A stretch of 11,580 nucleotides of DNA, from contig JAAMXP010002114.1 of assembly GCA_019693395.1 (NCBI GenBank), positions 1-11,580 on the forward strand, written 5' to 3'. A program made the position numbers and the translations under genes. The notes beneath the pieces were generated by a model. It searched no databases, had not been told where the DNA came from, and was given only the letters and a program-made list of their open reading frames with translations. Shown here piece after piece: positions 8,834 through 11,580 of the stretch (the stretch's first letter is position 1; the number at the start of each line of letters is the position of its first letter). This DNA is from Ettlia oleoabundans (Eukaryota; Chlorophyta; Chlorophyceae; Chlamydomonadales).

Positions 8834-11462
8834 TCAGAATCGCTCTGTGCTTGACTCCGACATGATGGTGGTTCGCCGCGAGTGCCCGTTACTCTGCAGT
8901 TACATGGAAGCAGAGCGACAGAGGGCACAGCATGCATTATAGTCCGGCAAACACAATGTCATGCAACACATCGAGGTTTTTGGGGGAGTCGGGCCACCTG
9001 AAACGCGTCGGCCGGGCCTGCCACGGTTGGCAACACGCCACCAACAGCCCGCTGCCAGCTAACTGCACCCATCTTCAACCCTAGCCTCCGCCTGCCCACT
9101 CCTGGCACCCCCCTACCCGCCCGCCCACCTGCAAATCTTCCAGCGCCCGCCTCATCGCCTCCCGTGTCATGCCGCCATTGCTGCTCCCATCAAAGCTCAG
9201 GCTGCGACGCACGTGCAAGCGGGGACCACCAGCAAAGCGTCAAGCACATGGCATGCGATTGCGCATGCAGGCTCATCCCATATGCGAACAGAGACAAAGG
9301 AGCCCCTAGCGGCGGCATGAGACCCTCGCCGGCTGCAAGAGCCCGGCATAAGGTGACATGGGAATAGAAACTACATGCATGGCAGGCGTCCTGGGCTTTG
9401 ATGCTCCTCCTGAAGCCCTCCTCCCTCCCTCTTCCTGCCTTTCTACATCATTTTGCCTGCACAAGCCACCACCACCCTCCCAATTCCGCTCCCCTCCCAC
9501 CTCCCACCTCCCCGCTTGCTCACTTGATTGATGGCGCCCCGCCGCCTCCCTTCTTGGTGGCCAGCCTGCGCAGCTGCACCGTGATGCGCACTCGCTCCAC
9601 CGCCTGCGTCAGGCTGCCAATGAGCTCACCCAGGTCCTCGTTGCTCATGTAGTCCAGGTTGTAGCCCTGCAGGGGCACGCGGGGTGTCGGGTGTGGTGGT
9701 GTGGCGTGGTGGTGTGTGTGTGTGGTGGTGTATGTGCGAATACGGCTGTAGGTTGATGTAGGTGCACCGAGCTTGGGTTGAGATGATGAAAGGTGGGCAA
9801 GGTGCAGTGATGGTGTGGCAGGTTAGTTACAAGCGGGGTCATGGCCGCCCCCATCACACACACCCTGCCAGCCCCCAGGGCCCGCCACCCTGCCCGCACC
9901 TGCAGGTTGTTGTTCTGCACGTCCAGTCGCTCCAGCTCGCGCCTCAGGGCCCCATTCTCCCCCTCCAGCTCCCGCAGCTGCGCCTGCACACCATCCTCCA
10001 GCCCTGTCAGCGTGCGCAGCACGTCACGCTGGCTGCTTAGCTGCTCCTCCTTGGCGCGGATAGCCTCAATAGCCAGCAGGACCTGCAACAGCAAGAAGGG
10101 GGGGAGCAGCACGGTCGGTCGAAAGACGACTTAAGGCAGGCTGAGTGGCAGGCAGAAGCGGTGGCAAGAGAAAGGCGGAGGTAGTGCAAGGCGGCGAGGA
10201 CAAGGGCACAAGGGTGGGGCTCAACTGCTGTCAATCTGGGCACCCCTGCAAGGCAGCCAACATGCGCATGCATGGCCACTGTACAATCTGGGGGGGGGCG
10301 GCTGCCGTCTTTTCACTACCACTTTGCGCGCCCCAAACGCTTGCTGCCCCAACCTCAGCGGCTTGCACCCACCTTCTCCTCCATCTTCAGCACCTTCTCG
10401 GCCAGCACGTGGTCATAACCATGGCGCAGCGGCCGGGAAGCCTCCTGCAGTACCGCCGCCAGTTGCGTGCATCAGTGAAGCGCAGCAAACAGGCAGTGCC
10501 AGCATCAACATGCCGACACAAACGGGGTTCAAGGTGCAAGGTAGGCGGGGAAGTGATGATCAGCCACAGGGCATGGGCCAGGCTGTTGAACAATGCTTGA
10601 CAGTTCTGCCCCAGATGCCCGAAGGGTTGCCCTCAAAAGCATCGACCATCCAGCTGGTGTAACCCCACCCAGCGCCCCCCACCCCACCTCTAGTGCCGCC
10701 TGCTCCTCATCGTCATCCTCCTCCTCCGCATCCAAACCATAGTCGATGCTCTCTGCAGGGAAGCAACACATGGGTTGGGGTGAAGGTGTGAATGGATGTG
10801 TGCACTGGTTGACAAGCAGGGCTGGCGGAGGTTTTGAGGCAGGGGTGCAGCAACATGGGTGTAAGCACAGCAACACAGCCCATTAGCACCAGCAGCAGCG
10901 CGCAACACAGCATTGGCAGCAGCAGCAACACAGCAGTACGGGAATATGGTGCCTGTGGCTGCTCCACCACGCGCGGGCCCACAGAATGATAGCGAAGCAC
11001 AGCAGCAGCGGGCACCCGGATCCACCCCCGTGGCCCCCGCCAGCTTGCGCCTCATGCGCTCCAGCGCCAGCGCCAGCCTGGCGTTGTGGTCCTCAGCCGC
11101 CTGCAGCTGCGTCTGCATGAAGTCGCGGTCCGCTAGCATCACCTGCAGGGTGAGGGTGGGGGTGGGGGTGGCATATTATGGGGATGGCAGAGAGTGTGTG
11201 GAATTGAGGTGTCCCCCGAAAACAGACGCGACCTCCACTGCCTTGCAACTTGTGCTTCCCACCACTTCGCAGTCCATATGCGCCAGCCACGTCGGCCACC
11301 CACCTGCATCGCCACGTCATCCTCTCCGCTGTTGCCCCCACTGGCGGCAGCGGGCCCCAGCTGCATGCTGTGTATGGTGTGCAGCATGCGGTCTCGCTCC
11401 GCCAGCTCAGCAGCCAGCTCCGCCACCTGGCGCCGCAGCAGGTCCGCCTCAACATCGTGCAC
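8834..11462 (-). CDS. Coiled-coil protein, C-terminal part (5' partial), unknown family
   Basis: Eight minus-strand exons: 11462-11304, 11142-11016, 10752-10688, 10444-10373, 10082-9900, 9666-9524, 9201-9129 and a tentative last exon 8893-8834 (stop TGA). Phases agree and give 293 residues in the window; the N-terminus lies beyond 11580. Residues 1-30 carry heptads (LLRRQVAELAAELAERD), 54-90 another helix (QLQAAEDHNARLALALERM), 103-113 an acidic run DAEEEDDDEEQ, and 142-202 a long coiled coil (AKEEQLSSQ to LERLDVQNNNLQ). Residues 203-240 (YMSNEDLGELIGSLTQAVERVR) resemble the shape of a K-box end, but no MADS domain is visible, so I do not claim that family. A Ser-rich segment and a basic, Ser/Thr-rich tail close the protein. 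A scaffold, cytoskeletal or motor-associated role is possible; function is unknown. The last exon was chosen for its pyrimidine-rich acceptor and normal intron size (235 nt). Confidence 0.7.
9681..9735. repeat. GT-rich low-complexity tract
   Basis: The plus strand is a mixed TGTGG/TG run with an uninterrupted TG stretch near 9712-9723. It lies within the intron 9667-9899 of the coiled-coil gene, just upstream of that intron's acceptor. Confidence 0.8.
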
Positions 11463-11580
11463 CTGGGCAAGGCACCTGCGCAAGAAGAGGCCTGGGGTGC
11501 AGCGAATGAGGGTCGCAGGATAGAATGGTGCAAGGCGCAGTGGGGGGAAGAATAAGTGGGTCTTTGGGGCGGGGGGAGAG

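Noticed and set aside
8900..8904. Minus-strand TGTAA as the poly(A) signal of the coiled-coil gene
   Set aside because: In the preferred model it lies within the last intron, in the pyrimidine tract of the acceptor. TGTAA is not found near most other stops in the window.
8937..9062. Alternative last exons of the coiled-coil gene (acceptors ending at 9063 or 9052, stops TAA 8939-8937 or TGA 8961-8959)
   Set aside because: Both are in phase but need introns of only 66 or 77 nt, shorter than any other here, and have weak acceptors. The 8893 acceptor is better, though not certain.
1..11580. tRNA, rRNA, CRISPR array, prokaryotic operon, transposon
   Set aside because: No matching structure, direct-repeat array, transposase-like protein or terminal repeats were seen. 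Coding is spliced throughout.

Overview
The window reads as nuclear DNA of a green alga (Chlorophyta). The evidence is a GC-rich sequence, coding regions split by many short introns (about 90 to 320 nt) with GT-AG borders, and one protein with a clear chloroplast transit peptide. I can support five protein-coding genes. None is intact as a single open reading frame, so each was rebuilt by joining conserved protein segments at splice sites whose phases agree. Species cannot be told from the sequence alone.

Layout: (1) 298-1351, plus strand, the last four exons of a xylulokinase-type FGGY sugar kinase, whose 5' part lies left of the window. (2) 2884-1692, minus strand, a complete five-exon gene for a 133-residue protein with a chloroplast transit peptide and one membrane helix; I do not recognise the family. 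It converges on the kinase gene. (3) 4059-3318, minus strand, a complete three-exon gene for a 153-residue secreted protein with one PAN/apple domain. (4) 8179-4469, minus strand, an eleven-exon subtilisin-like (S8) serine protease with prodomain, full Asp-His-Asn-Ser machinery, and a long proline-rich then lysine/cysteine-rich tail. (5) 11462-8834, minus strand, the 3' part of a coiled-coil protein gene that starts right of the window.

The four minus-strand genes lie head-to-tail with gaps of 408 to 654 nt. The protease and the PAN protein are adjacent and both look secretory, so a shared role in the cell wall or extracellular matrix is a reasonable but untested idea. The kinase belongs to pentose entry into central carbon metabolism, and the transit-peptide protein probably sits in a plastid membrane. 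Nothing suggests a prokaryotic operon, CRISPR array, tRNA, rRNA or intact mobile element.

Notable details are a GC-AG intron with a consensus CAG|GCAAGA donor in the protease gene, three stop-free introns of length 3n that could yield longer isoforms if retained, and a 103-codon ORF just upstream of, and in frame with, the protease start.
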